The notes beneath the pieces are model-generated. The model searched no databases and was not told the origin of the DNA. It worked only from the letters and a program-made list of their open reading frames with translations. A stretch of DNA of 64,000 nucleotides, taken from contig NZ_BMNZ01000004.1 of the NCBI RefSeq assembly GCF_014646815.1, positions 26,437 to 90,436 of the forward strand. Reading direction: 5' to 3'. Origin of the DNA: Terrabacter tumescens. GTDB taxonomy: Bacteria > Actinomycetota > Actinomycetes > Actinomycetales > Dermatophilaceae. The translations under genes and the position numbers were made by a program. Numbering within the stretch: position 1 is the first letter of the stretch; each line of letters opens with the position of its first letter. Below are positions 1 to 8,578 of this stretch, in pieces.

Positions 1-1
1 G

Positions 2-343
2 TCCGGGGCCGCGAGCGTCATGGTGCTGTGCCTCATCGGAGTCGTCCTGTCACTCACCGTGGGCGCTCTTGTCATCGCGTCGGTGCTCATTGCCAGCCAA
101 CGGGCCCGTCTCGCTGCGGATCTCGGGTCGCTCGCAGGAGCGTCGGCGGTCCAGGACGGGGCGTCGCCCTCGGGCGCGTGCGCAGCCGCGCGACAGGTTG
201 CCGTGGCCAATGGCGCTGCGGCACAGATCTGCTCGTCGGACGGCTCGGTCGTCGACCTGTCCGTGGTCGTGAGCTCCGGCTTGTGGCCCGAACCGGCTGT
301 CGCCCGCGCGCGAGCCGGGCCCGAGTCGGGAGCGACTCGGTGA
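2..343 (+). CDS. TadE-like secretion-neighbourhood protein, 5' partial
   Basis: The reading frame is open to the left edge and reads SGAASVMVLCLIGVVLSL before the first ATG at 20, so the gene very likely begins outside the window. The visible part has one hydrophobic segment (about residues 5-32 of the visible frame) followed by QRARLAADLGSLAGA, which is the Arg-Ala-Ala-Asp-Leu-Ala segment typical of the short TadE-like proteins (Rv3654c type) that accompany Flp/Tad-like pilus or secretion genes in actinobacteria. Two cysteines follow. In other actinobacteria this family sits beside a DEAD/DEAH helicase; such a helicase is present here at 5.7-8.0 kb, separated by the sulfate transport genes. 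The C-terminal tail is low-complexity. Function in assembly of a surface structure is by family only. Confidence 0.7.
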   Translation, partial: SGAASVMVLCLIGVVLSLTVGALVIASVLIASQRARLAADLGSLAGASAVQDGASPSGACAAARQVAVANGAAAQICSSDGSVVDLSVVVSSGLWPEPAVARARAGPESGATR

Positions 344-375
344 CGGTGCCCGTCAGCGGCGAGCGGCCTCGACGG

Positions 376-840
376 TCAGCGGTTCTGCCAGGCGTCCGGC
401 GCCGTGAGGAGCTGACGGACGCGGTCGGGCAGATCGCCGGTGCGGAGGTCCTCGATCGAGGTCTCGTCGAGCACCTCGCGCAGGCTCGCGCGGACCGCCA
501 CCCAGAGGCTCGGCAGGTGGGTCGCGACGCCCTGGTACTCCGTCTCGTGCGGACGCAGACCTCGCACCTCGGCGAGCGGGCCGTCGACGGCGCGGAAGAT
601 GTCGCCCACGCTGATCTCGCCGCGCGGCCGGCCGAGGACGTAGCCGCCGCGGGCGCCGCGACGGCTCAGCACGAGGTCGCTGCGGCGCAGATCCGCGAAG
701 ATCGCCTCGAGGAACTTGCGCGGCAGCTCCTGCCGCGTGGCGAGGCTGTCGATGCTGATCGGTCCCGAGCCCTCCGCGTCCGCCTCGGCGAGGATGAGCA
801 TCGCGCGCACCGCATAGTCGACTCGTGCCGAGATGTCCAC
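376..840 (-). CDS. Rrf2 family transcriptional regulator, cysteine-free
   Basis: A 154-residue winged-helix repressor of the Rrf2 family. I place the start at the GTG at 840 because the product then begins VDISARVDYAVRAMLILAE, the usual Rrf2 N-terminus; an ATG 16 codons upstream adds an unusual extension. The helix-turn-helix is around residues 26-50 (SLATRQELPRKFLEAIFADL) followed by the wing RRGARGGYVLGRP. The protein has no cysteine at all, so it cannot carry the Fe-S cluster of IscR/NsrR and resembles the CymR/CysR class of sulfur-metabolism repressors that sense through protein partners or metabolites. It lies just downstream of, and co-directional with, the sulfate ABC operon, though a hairpin at 911-946 separates them. 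Control of sulfate uptake is an inference from context. Confidence 0.85.
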   Translation of the reverse strand: MDISARVDYAVRAMLILAEADAEGSGPISIDSLATRQELPRKFLEAIFADLRRSDLVLSRRGARGGYVLGRPRGEISVGDIFRAVDGPLAEVRGLRPHETEYQGVATHLPSLWVAVRASLREVLDETSIEDLRTGDLPDRVRQLLTAPDAWQNR

Positions 841-910
841 CCGTGCAGTCTGCCGCACCGCACCTGCCGCACGCGCCAAAGCGGCCACTCGAGGGGTGTT
901 GGGGGTGTGA

Positions 911-946
911 CTGAGGCGGCGAGGTGTCGTCCCCTCGCCGCCTCAG
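911..946 (-). terminator. Hairpin terminator after cysA
   Basis: A perfect 14-bp inverted repeat (911-924 with 933-946, CTGAGGCGGCGAGG and complement) with an 8-base loop lies between the end of cysA and the Rrf2 gene. It has no clear T-tract, as is common in GC-rich actinobacteria. It suggests that the Rrf2 gene is largely transcribed on its own. Confidence 0.7.
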
Positions 947-1079
947 TTCACTCGGTCTCCCGAGCCACCCACCCTCGTCGCGTGGCGACGAGAGGAGCTT
1001 CACGGCATACGTTAGGCCGTTGCGCGTCCGGATGGGAGCCCGGTCTCATGCGGACGTACCCGACCTGGACGCACGGAGG

Positions 1080-2090
1080 TCAGATCGCGAGCGCCGGGTC
1101 GACGTCGACCACGCTCGATCGCGCGACGGCCCGGGCGTGGACCGTCTCGCCCTCGCGCAGGTGCAGCTGGGCGGCGTCGCGGCGGGTGATCTGGGCGGCG
1201 AACCGCTCGCCCGAGTCGGCCCGCAGGTCGACCCGCACCTCGAAGCCGAGAGGCACGACGCGCTCCACGACGGCGTCGATGACGCCGGGGGAGTCGGCGA
1301 CCTTGGCGTCGAGCGCGAGGGCTGTCGCACGGTCCCGCTCGAGGACGATGTCGTGCGGGCGGACGAGCTGCCCGCCGAGGTGTGCCACCGAGCCGAGGAA
1401 GCCCATGACGAAGTCGTTGGCGGGGCGCTCGTAGAGGGTGACGGGGTCGCCGACCTGCTCGATGCGGCCCTTGTTGAGCACGGCGATCCGGTCGGCGACG
1501 TCGAGCGCCTCCTCCTGGTCGTGCGTGACGAGCACCGTCGTCACGTGCACCTCGTCGTGCAACCGGCGCAGCCACTGGCGCAGGTCGGTGCGCACCTTCG
1601 CGTCGAGGGCGCCGAACGGCTCGTCGAGGAGCAGCACCTGGGGGTCCACGGCGAGGGCTCGGGCCAACGCCATGCGCTGGCGCTGACCGCCCGACAGCTG
1701 CGCGGGGTAGCGGTGCTGGAATCCCTCGAGCCCGACGATCTCGAGCAGCTCGTCGACCTTCTTGGCCGCCTCGGCCTTGGGGCGCTTGCGGATCGTCAGC
1801 CCGAAGGCGACGTTGTCGCGGACCGTCATGTGCTTGAACGCGGCGTAGTGCTGGAAGACGAAGCCGATCCCACGTCGCTGCGGCGGTTCGTGCGTCACGT
1901 CGCGGCCCTCGATCGTCACGGTGCCCGAGTCGAGCCCCTCGAGGCCGGCGATGGAGCGCAGCAGTGTCGACTTGCCCGAGCCGCTCGGCCCCAGCAGCGC
2001 GGTCAGCGATCCGCTCGGGATGTCGATGCTCACGTCGTCGAGGGCGGCGAAGGGGCCGTAGTTCTTCCGGGCGCTGGTCACGGTGATCAT
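1080..2090 (-). CDS. cysA: Sulfate/thiosulfate import ATP-binding protein CysA
   Basis: A 336-residue ABC ATPase that powers sulfate or thiosulfate uptake with the two permeases encoded just upstream. Walker A is GPSGSGKS (about residues 34-41), the Q-loop lies near FVFQHYAAF, the signature LSGGQRQR is at about 132-139, and Walker [13 protein letters not shown] at about 152-163; the switch His is in [16 protein letters not shown]-like regulatory domain fills the last 90 residues ([10 protein letters not shown] onward). The start ATG at 2090 overlaps the cysW stop by 4 bp, implying translational coupling. The length and C-terminal domain match the CysA family, and the two CysT/CysW-type permeases plus a sulfate-binding lipoprotein make the substrate assignment firm at the oxyanion level. 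Confidence 0.93.
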   Translation of the reverse strand: MITVTSARKNYGPFAALDDVSIDIPSGSLTALLGPSGSGKSTLLRSIAGLEGLDSGTVTIEGRDVTHEPPQRRGIGFVFQHYAAFKHMTVRDNVAFGLTIRKRPKAEAAKKVDELLEIVGLEGFQHRYPAQLSGGQRQRMALARALAVDPQVLLLDEPFGALDAKVRTDLRQWLRRLHDEVHVTTVLVTHDQEEALDVADRIAVLNKGRIEQVGDPVTLYERPANDFVMGFLGSVAHLGGQLVRPHDIVLERDRATALALDAKVADSPGVIDAVVERVVPLGFEVRVDLRADSGERFAAQITRRDAAQLHLREGETVHARAVARSSVVDVDPALAI

Positions 2091-2893
2091 CGGTCGCTCC
2101 TCTTGCGGTCGAGCACGGTCATGAGCAGCAGCACGACGAGCGCGATGCCCATGAGGAGGGTGGCGGCGGCATACGCGCCGTAGGTGTTGTGGTCGTCGAT
2201 GTAGCGCGAGTGGACGAGGAGCGTCAGCGTCTGCGAGACGCCGGGGAAGCCCGAGCTGACCATGATGACCGCGCCGAACTCACCGAGGGCTCGGGCGACC
2301 GTCAGCACGACCCCGTAGGTCAGGCCCCACCGGATCGCCGGCAGCGTGATGCGCCAGAAGGTCTGCCACCCGCTCGCGCCGAGCGTCGAGGCGGCCTGCT
2401 CCTGGTCGAGTCCGATCTCGTGCAGCACCGGCTCCACCTCGCGCACGACGAACGGCAGCGTCACGAAGATCGTCGCGAGCACCATCCCCGGGATCCCGAA
2501 GATCACCTTGAAGCCGGCCGCGTCCACCGCCCCGAACCAGCCGCCCGCGCCCCACAGCATGATGAGCGCGACGCCGACGACGATGGGCGACACCGCGAAC
2601 GGCAGGTCGACCACCGCCTGGAGCAGCCCGCGTCCGCGGAAACGACCGCGCACCAGGGCGATCGCCGTCGCCACGCCGAAGACGACGTTGACCGGCACGG
2701 TGATCGCGACGATGAGCAGCGAGAGGTTGAGCGCCGACTTCGCGGCCGGCGTCGAGATCGAGGCGACGAACTCCGACAGTCCCGGCTCGAAGGTACGCCA
2801 CAGGATGACCCCGATCGGCACGGCGAGCAGCACGAAGAGGTAGCCCAGCGCGACGACCCGGAGCGACAGGCGCGTGCCACGAGAGACCCTCAT
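2087..2893 (-). CDS. cysW: Sulfate ABC transporter permease CysW
   Basis: A 268-residue inner membrane permease with about six transmembrane helices, the first at residues 10-33. The EAA-type cytoplasmic loop that docks to CysA is visible as [21 protein letters not shown] (about 165-185), followed by the family segment [17 protein letters not shown], which is conserved in CysT/CysW. Its ATG overlaps the cysT stop codon (ATGA), and its own stop overlaps the cysA start. It pairs with CysT to form the membrane channel for sulfate or thiosulfate. Confidence 0.92.
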   Translation of the reverse strand: MRVSRGTRLSLRVVALGYLFVLLAVPIGVILWRTFEPGLSEFVASISTPAAKSALNLSLLIVAITVPVNVVFGVATAIALVRGRFRGRGLLQAVVDLPFAVSPIVVGVALIMLWGAGGWFGAVDAAGFKVIFGIPGMVLATIFVTLPFVVREVEPVLHEIGLDQEQAASTLGASGWQTFWRITLPAIRWGLTYGVVLTVARALGEFGAVIMVSSGFPGVSQTLTLLVHSRYIDDHNTYGAYAAATLLMGIALVVLLLMTVLDRKRSDR

Positions 2894-3873
2894 GCGTCCC
2901 GCTCCTCACGTCGCAGCGTGCGGCTCGACACGACTCGGAGCACGAGCAGCGTGACGAACGCGATGGCGAGCAGCGCCACCGACACGGCCGCCGCGTTGAG
3001 CGGGCGGTCGATCTCGATCTGCTGCTGGATGTACTGCGAGGCCACCTGCGTCTCGCGCGGGATGTTGCCGCCGATGAGCACGACCGAGCCGTACTCGCCG
3101 ATGGCGCGGGCGAAGGCCAGCCCGGTGCCACTGAGGATCGCGGGAGCCAGGGTCGGCAACACGATGCGCCGGAACGTCGTCCACCCCGAGGCCCCGAGCG
3201 ACGCCGCCGCCTCCTCGACCTCGCGGTCGGCCTCGATGAGCACGGGCTGCACCGACCGCACGACGAACGGCAGCGTGACGAACAGCAGCGCCACGACGAG
3301 CCCCCAGCGGGTCGCGTTGAGCTCGACGCCGATGGGGCTGTTGGGCCCGTAGAGCGAGAGGAGCACGATGCTCGCGACGATCGTCGGCAGAGCGAAGGGC
3401 AGGTCGATGAGGGCGTTGACGACGCGCTTGCCCCGGAACTCGTCGCGCACGAGCACCCAGGCGACGAGCGTGCCGAGGACCGCGTTGGCGAGGGCCACGA
3501 CGGCCGAGACGAGCACCGTCACCCAGAGCGCGGCGAGTGCGGTCGGTGCGGTGACCGCGGCCCAGAAGCCGCTCAGTCCCTCGCCGAAGGCCGCGACCGT
3601 CAGGGCCGCCAGCGGCAGCAGCACGATGACGCTGAGCCACAGCGTGACGACACCGACGCCGAGCGGCCGACGCAACCCGCCCAGCGCGCCCCGGGCACTT
3701 GGTGGTGCGCCCGCCGCGGTGTCGCCGGGACGTGCCGACTCCTGCGGATCCAGCGACCCGCTGTCTTCCGGTCGTATGCCGTCAGGCCGGGGCGCGTCCG
3801 GACGCGCCGGCAGGGGCGCCGCGTCCGTCCCCGGACGCGGGCCCCTGCGCTGCTGGTCGGTGTCGGCCGTCAC
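2890..3873 (-). CDS. cysT: Sulfate ABC transporter permease CysT with long Pro-rich N-terminus
   Basis: A 327-residue permease. The GTG start at 3873 overlaps the stop of the binding-protein gene (GTGA), which supports this start. The transmembrane core begins only at about residue 72 (LGVGVVTLWLSVIVLLPLAAL), so about 70 residues of Pro/Ala/Arg/Asp-rich sequence precede it; typical CysT/CysU proteins lack this. The EAA loop (EEAAASLGASGWTTFRRIVLP) and the family segment AIGEYGSVVLIGGNIP are both intact. The extension looks disordered and cytoplasmic; if translation instead begins at an internal codon the protein would have the usual length of about 260 residues. Confidence 0.9.
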   Translation of the reverse strand: MTADTDQQRRGPRPGTDAAPLPARPDAPRPDGIRPEDSGSLDPQESARPGDTAAGAPPSARGALGGLRRPLGVGVVTLWLSVIVLLPLAALTVAAFGEGLSGFWAAVTAPTALAALWVTVLVSAVVALANAVLGTLVAWVLVRDEFRGKRVVNALIDLPFALPTIVASIVLLSLYGPNSPIGVELNATRWGLVVALLFVTLPFVVRSVQPVLIEADREVEEAAASLGASGWTTFRRIVLPTLAPAILSGTGLAFARAIGEYGSVVLIGGNIPRETQVASQYIQQQIEIDRPLNAAAVSVALLAIAFVTLLVLRVVSSRTLRREERDA

Positions 3874-4907
3874 TGGGTCGCCTGGTCGTAGATCTTGGCG
3901 ATGTCACCGACGTCCTTCTTGAAGAGCGTGCTGTCGACGGTCTTCCAGCCGCCGAGGTCGGCGATCGTCCAGAGCTTGCTCGGCGTCGGGAACTTCGAGG
4001 CGTACTCCTGGGCGACCGTCTCGTCGACGGGCCGGAACCCGGCCTCGGCGAGCAGCTTCTGCGCCTCCGGCGTGTAGAGGTAGTCGTTGAACGCCGTGGC
4101 TGCCTGGAGGCTCTTGCTGCCCTTGAGCACGGCGGCAGGGTTCTCGATCTTGAACGTCGTCGGCGGGGTCACGTGCTCGACCGGGTCGCCGTTCTTCTCG
4201 ACGAAGAGTGCCTCGTTCTCGTAGCTGAGGAGCGCGTCGCCGCTGCCCTGAAGGAAGGTCTCGGTGGCCTCGCGGCCGGACTTCGGCTGGACCTTGACGT
4301 GGTCCTTGACGAGCGCGGAGACGTAGGCGAGGCCGGCGGCCTTGTCAGCGCCGCCGTTGCTCTTGGCGGCATACGGCGCGAGGAGGTTCCACTTGGCCGA
4401 GCCGGACGAGAACGGGTTGGGCGTGACGACCTCGACGCCCGGCTTGAGCAGGTCGTCCCAGTCCTTGATGCCCTTGGGGTTGCCCTTGCGCACGACGATC
4501 GTGACGACCGAACCGAACGGGATCCCTTTGTGGGCGTTGGCATTCCAGCTGGGGTCGACGAGTCCGGCATCGACGAGGCGCGTGACGTCGGGCTCGACCG
4601 AGAAGTTGACGAAGTCGGCCTCGGCGCCCGCGGCCACCTTGCGGCTCTGGTCGCCCGAGGCGCCGTAGCTCTGCTGGAACTGCGCGCCCTTGCCGGCCGC
4701 GGTCTTCTGGAAGGCCGGGATGACGACGTCGAAGCCGACCTTCGGGACGGCATACGCGAAGAGGTTGACGGTGCTGGTCGCCGCCCCGGCGGCGGCTGCC
4801 GTCCCCGGGGCCGCGACGCTGTCGCTGGCCCCGCCGCCGGCGCACGCCGTCAGGCCGAGCGTCGCGGTGACGGCGATGGCGGCGAGGGCGATGGAGGGGC
4901 GTCGCAT
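3870..4907 (-). CDS. Sulfate/thiosulfate-binding lipoprotein (Sbp/SubI family)
   Basis: The 345-residue product begins MRRPSIALAAIAVTATLGLTAC; the LTAC lipobox with Cys at residue 22 marks a lipoprotein anchored outside the membrane. I chose the ATG at 4907 because AGGAG lies 7 bases upstream and it gives a clean signal peptide; the longer frame to 5042 adds an implausible leader. The mature part carries the family motifs GASGDQSRKV, EPDVTRLVDAGLVD, NPKGIKDWDDLLKPGVEVVTPNP and SGSAKWNLLAPYAA, which bind sulfate or thiosulfate. It is the first gene of the transport operon and delivers substrate to CysT/CysW/CysA. Confidence 0.92.
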   Translation of the reverse strand: MRRPSIALAAIAVTATLGLTACAGGGASDSVAAPGTAAAAGAATSTVNLFAYAVPKVGFDVVIPAFQKTAAGKGAQFQQSYGASGDQSRKVAAGAEADFVNFSVEPDVTRLVDAGLVDPSWNANAHKGIPFGSVVTIVVRKGNPKGIKDWDDLLKPGVEVVTPNPFSSGSAKWNLLAPYAAKSNGGADKAAGLAYVSALVKDHVKVQPKSGREATETFLQGSGDALLSYENEALFVEKNGDPVEHVTPPTTFKIENPAAVLKGSKSLQAATAFNDYLYTPEAQKLLAEAGFRPVDETVAQEYASKFPTPSKLWTIADLGGWKTVDSTLFKKDVGDIAKIYDQATQ

Positions 4908-5131
4908 GGTGGGGCTCCTGAGGGGTGTCGTCCGGATCGGGGTCGCGCCGCGGGTGCGTCGCGCCGGTGGGGTGGTGGCCGCGAGCGGCCCTTTCCCTAT
5001 CCGTTGCATGGGAGTTTCGAATAGCGGTGCGTTACCGGTCAAATAACGTGTGCTTATGTCTCAGAGTGTGGTCGATGGGACGCGCGCCCGACTGCCGGGT
5101 AAGTGGCCGTTCGTGGTGGCAGACTCCCGGG
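4908..5131. promoter_or_regulatory. Divergent promoter region of the sulfate operon
   Basis: About 220 bases between the binding-protein gene (minus) and the aldo/keto reductase remnant (plus). The stretch 4993-5048 is clearly more AT-rich than its surroundings and holds CTAT at 4997-5000 and ATAG at 5020-5023 as widely spaced inverted ends. This is the expected location of the operon promoter and of any Rrf2 operator, but I cannot define a site with confidence. Confidence 0.35.
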
Positions 5132-5610
5132 ATGCCTTCGCAGACCATCACCGCCGACGCCGCGGGCAGCTGGCAGCTCGGCGACCTGACCGTCAACCGG
5201 ATCGGTTTCGGGACCATGCGGCTCACGGGGACCGCGGCTTTCGACCTCGGGACGCCACGCGACCGCAGCACCTCGATCGCCGTCCTGCGCCGGGCACTGG
5301 AGCTCGGCGTCAACCACCTGGACACGGCGGCCTTCTACTTCTCGCCCCTGCGCTCGGCGCTCGAGCTGGTGGGCAGCGCCCTCGCCCCCTACCCCGACGA
5401 GCTCGTGATCGCCACGAAGGTGGGTCCGGGGCGCGACCCCTCCGGCGAGTGGCTGCCGTGGGCGCGTCCGGAGCAGCTGCGCGGCCAGGTGGAGGAGAAC
5501 CCGGCACCGGCGACCTGCGCCACCTCGAGGAGAACGTCGCCGCAGGCGCGCTGGAGCTGACCGCCGACGACCTGAGCCGGCTGGACGGCCTCACCAGCCC
5601 GACGACCTGA
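5132..5610 (+). pseudogene. Aldo/keto reductase remnant with large internal deletion and frameshift
   Basis: Frame one starts at ATG 5132 and reads a normal aldo/keto reductase N-terminus (LTVNRIGFGTMRLTG, then GVNHLDTAAFYFSP with the catalytic Asp/Tyr region and ATKVGPGRD) as far as RPEQLRGQVEEN near 5500. Immediately afterwards the C-terminal family segment continues in a different frame (PGTGDLRHLEENVAAGALEL, then TADDLSRLDGLTSPTT) to the stop at 5608-5610. Roughly the middle 140-150 residues of the expected barrel of about 290 residues, including the catalytic Lys/His strands, are missing. The nonamer GAGGAGAAC occurs on both sides of the junction region (about 5492 and 5528), which may reflect slippage or short-homology deletion. 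A functional enzyme is not possible. Confidence 0.8.
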
Positions 5611-5674
5611 GTCGGCCGGACTGAGCCCGAAGCACACCCCCGGCCCGCGCGCTCTCAGCTGTTGACGGCAGCAG

Positions 5675-7987
5675 TCAGGCGGTGTCAGCACCCACCAGCC
5701 ATGGGCCGGCGTTGCGCAGCGTGAGGTCGAGCAGCGCTACCGCCCCGGCCTTGTCGAGCGGCTCGTTGCCGTTGCCGCACTTCGGTGACTGGATGCAGGA
5801 CGGGCAGCCCGTCGCACACTCGCACGACGCGATGGCTTCGCGGGTTGCATTGAGCCACGGTCGGATTCGTCGGTAGCCGCGCTCTGCGAAGCCGGCGCCG
5901 CCCGGGTGGCCGTCGTAGATGAGGATCGTCGGCAGCCCGGTGTCCGGGTGCAGCGCGGTCGAGACCCCGCCGATGTCCCACCGGTCCGCCGTCGCGAAGA
6001 GGGGGAGCATCCCGATCGCGGCGTGCTCGGCCGCGTGCGCAGCCCCGGGTATGCCGTCCTCCGCCACGCCGGCAGCCGCGAGCTCCTCGACGGGCATCGT
6101 CCACCACACCGCCTTGGTCGCGAGGGTGCGCGGCGGGAGGTCGAGCGGGTGCTCGCCGAGCACCTCGCCGCCGGGCAGCCGGCGCAGGAACGAGGTGACC
6201 TGGTGACGCACGCTCACGTGACCGAAGGAGCAGCGCAGCTGGCCCCAGTCCTCGTGCTCGACCTCGTGGACGATCTGGAAGTCGCTGACCGACTGGGCCT
6301 GCGTGGTCCAGCCGGGGTCGCCGCGCACCGCGAAGGCGGCGTGGTCGTCGAGGTCGAGCTCGGTGACGACCCACGTCTGGCCCTGGTGCAGGTGCACGGC
6401 GCCGGTGTGCACCTGGGAGTGCGCGGCGGCGTCGTCGACGGTGCCGACGACCCGCCCGGTGCGCGTCTCGATGATGCGCACCGGCTCGCCCGCCCCTCGA
6501 AGGGAGAGGTGGTCGGCGGGCCGGTCCTCGCGCCCCCAGAACCAGCCGCGCGGACGCTTCTTGAGAATGCCGCGGGCCACGAGCGCGTCGAGCAGCGACA
6601 GCGTCTGCGGCCCGAAGACGTCGACGTCGGCCTCGGTGACGGGCAGCTCGGCGGCCGCCGCCGCGAGGTGTGGCGCGAGCACGTGCGGGTTGTCGGGGTC
6701 GACGACGGTGGCCTCGATGCCACGGCCGAAGATCGCCTCGGGGTGGTGCACGACGAAGGTGTCGAGCGGGTCGTCCGCGGCGACGAGCACCGCGAGCGAG
6801 CGTGCCCCCGAACGCCCGGCGCGGCCGGCCTGCTGCCACAGGGACGAGAGGGTGCCCGGCCACCCGGCGAGCAGCACGGCATCCAGCCCGCTGACGTCGA
6901 CGCCGAGCTCGAGCGCGTTCGTGGCCGCGAGGCCGAGCAGCTCCTTCGAGCGCAGCGACCGCTCGAGCTCACGGCGCTCCTCGGGCAGGAACCCGCCCCG
7001 GTAGGCCGCGATACGTCCCTCGTCGGTGACCGACACCCGCTCCCGGGCGACGCGGGCCACGACCTCGACGCCGGCGCGCGAGCGCGCGAACGCCACCGTC
7101 TGCACCTGCTCGCGCACGCACCCGGCGAGCAGCTCACCGGTCTCGGTGATGGTGCTGACCCGCTGCGGCTGCCCCGTCTCGTCGACGAGCAGCGGCGGCT
7201 CCCAGAGGGCGAAGGTCATCGACGCCCGAGGTGAGCCGTCCTGCGTGACCGGGACGACCGGCATACCCAAGAGGCGCGAGGCGTGCTCCTGCGGGTCGGC
7301 CACGGTGGCCGACGCGAAGACGAACGTCGGCTCGGAGCGGTAGCGCGCGGCCACGCGGCGCAGGCGGCGCAGCACGGCGGCCATGTGGGCGCCGAAGACA
7401 CCCTTGTAGACGTGGCACTCGTCGACGACGACGTAGCGCAGGGCGCGCAGGAACGAGCTCCATCGCTCGTGCCCGGGCAGCAGGGAGTGGTGCAGCAGGT
7501 CGGGGTTGGTCAGCACGAGGTTGGCGTGGTCGCGGATCCAGCGCCGCTCGTCGGTGGGGGTGTCGCCGTCGTACGTCGCCGGCCGGACGGCGGGCAGGGC
7601 GAGGCGGTCGATGCGGCTCAGCTGGTCGGCGGCGAGCGCCTTGGTGGGGGAGAGGTAGAGGGCCGTCGCCCCGCGACCGTTGGGCGCGCTCGCCCCGGAG
7701 ACGAGGTCGCTGAGCATCGGCAGGTGGTAGCCGAGGCTCTTGCCCGACGCAGTTCCGGTGCTGACGACGACGTGCCGCCCCGCATGGGCGGCCTCGGCGA
7801 CCTCGACCTGGTGCGACCACGGCGCCTCGATGCCGGACGCGAGCAGGGCTCCGAGGAGCGTCGGGTCGACCCACTCCGGCCAGTCGGCGTGGACGGCGCG
7901 ACGCGCCGGCACCTCGTGCACGTGCACGAGGCGCTCGGGATGGTCGCCGACGAGCGTGCGCAGGAGGTCCTCCGGCACGGGTCCCAT
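5675..7987 (-). CDS. DECH-box helicase with C-terminal zinc/DUF1998 region (Rv3649 type)
   Basis: A helicase of about 770 residues of the superfamily 2 type found in the actinobacterial helicase/secretion neighbourhood. Motif I is STGTASGKS, motif II is VVVDECHVY (DECH rather than DEAD), motif III FASATVADP, and motif VI QQAGRAGRSG. The C-terminus holds the cysteine cluster CECATGCPSCIQSPKCGNGN, the DUF1998-type metal site seen in this family and in MrfA-like repair helicases. I place the start at the ATG at 7987, which has GGGAG nine bases upstream; an ATG at 8008 and one at 8077 are alternatives. A role in DNA repair is known for related proteins in Bacillus, but not shown here. It stands divergent to the STAS gene. 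Confidence 0.85.
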   Translation of the reverse strand: MGPVPEDLLRTLVGDHPERLVHVHEVPARRAVHADWPEWVDPTLLGALLASGIEAPWSHQVEVAEAAHAGRHVVVSTGTASGKSLGYHLPMLSDLVSGASAPNGRGATALYLSPTKALAADQLSRIDRLALPAVRPATYDGDTPTDERRWIRDHANLVLTNPDLLHHSLLPGHERWSSFLRALRYVVVDECHVYKGVFGAHMAAVLRRLRRVAARYRSEPTFVFASATVADPQEHASRLLGMPVVPVTQDGSPRASMTFALWEPPLLVDETGQPQRVSTITETGELLAGCVREQVQTVAFARSRAGVEVVARVARERVSVTDEGRIAAYRGGFLPEERRELERSLRSKELLGLAATNALELGVDVSGLDAVLLAGWPGTLSSLWQQAGRAGRSGARSLAVLVAADDPLDTFVVHHPEAIFGRGIEATVVDPDNPHVLAPHLAAAAAELPVTEADVDVFGPQTLSLLDALVARGILKKRPRGWFWGREDRPADHLSLRGAGEPVRIIETRTGRVVGTVDDAAAHSQVHTGAVHLHQGQTWVVTELDLDDHAAFAVRGDPGWTTQAQSVSDFQIVHEVEHEDWGQLRCSFGHVSVRHQVTSFLRRLPGGEVLGEHPLDLPPRTLATKAVWWTMPVEELAAAGVAEDGIPGAAHAAEHAAIGMLPLFATADRWDIGGVSTALHPDTGLPTILIYDGHPGGAGFAERGYRRIRPWLNATREAIASCECATGCPSCIQSPKCGNGNEPLDKAGAVALLDLTLRNAGPWLVGADTA

Positions 7988-8206
7988 GGGCGCTGGCTCC
8001 CGGTTCATGTGGAGCAACCGTATGTCGTGGGGGTACGGTAACCGACGTGCGGGGCATGTTACTGCGCAGTCGGTCAACCAGGGGAACGTGACTGACGAGG
8101 ACTCCCTCAGGTCCCGTCAGGAGATGACCGGCTCGTCGCGTGGCAGCAACCCCGAACAGCAACCGGAAGCGTTCTCTTGCACGCGTGGGCACAGAAAGGG
8201 GCACAG

Positions 8207-8578
8207 GTGGATCTCTCGATCACCCGAGCCGACCATGGCAACCAGACCGTGGTCCACCTCGGCGGCGAGATCGACGTCTACACCGCGCCGCTGGTGCGCG
8301 AGAAGCTGGACGAGCAGATCCAGGGCGGCCGCACGCAGCTCGTCGTCGACCTCACGGACGTGACGTTCCTCGACTCGACGGGCCTCGGTGTCCTCGTCGG
8401 ACGCCTCAAGCTGACCCGCACGCGAGGTGGCGCCATGCGGCTCGTCGGCACCGACGACCGCGTGCTCAAGGTCTTCTCCATCACCGGGCTCGACAAGGTC
8501 TTCGAGATCCACCCCACCCTCGACGCCGCGCTCGCTGCGAGCGAGGCCGGCGTGGGCGCACCGGGCGAGGGGTCCTGA
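8207..8578 (+). CDS. STAS-domain anti-sigma factor antagonist
   Basis: A 123-residue single STAS domain. The start is the GTG at 8207 (VDLSITRADHGNQTVVHLGG), preceded by AAAGGGG at 8195-8201; this matches family length. The key segment is VTFLDSTGLGVLVGRL, where the Ser (residue 57 or so) is the residue phosphorylated by partner kinase/anti-sigma proteins in the SpoIIAA/BldG family. The domain order and short length fit a soluble switch protein that releases a sigma factor when unphosphorylated. No anti-sigma kinase gene lies beside it, so its partner must be elsewhere. Its stop codon overlaps the CTG at which the following methyltransferase appears to begin. Confidence 0.9.
   Translation: MDLSITRADHGNQTVVHLGGEIDVYTAPLVREKLDEQIQGGRTQLVVDLTDVTFLDSTGLGVLVGRLKLTRTRGGAMRLVGTDDRVLKVFSITGLDKVFEIHPTLDAALAASEAGVGAPGEGS

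Noticed and set aside
8140-8574. N-terminal extension of the methyltransferase from ATG 8140
   Set aside because: It lies in another frame over the STAS gene, which has clear family motifs and its own ribosome site.
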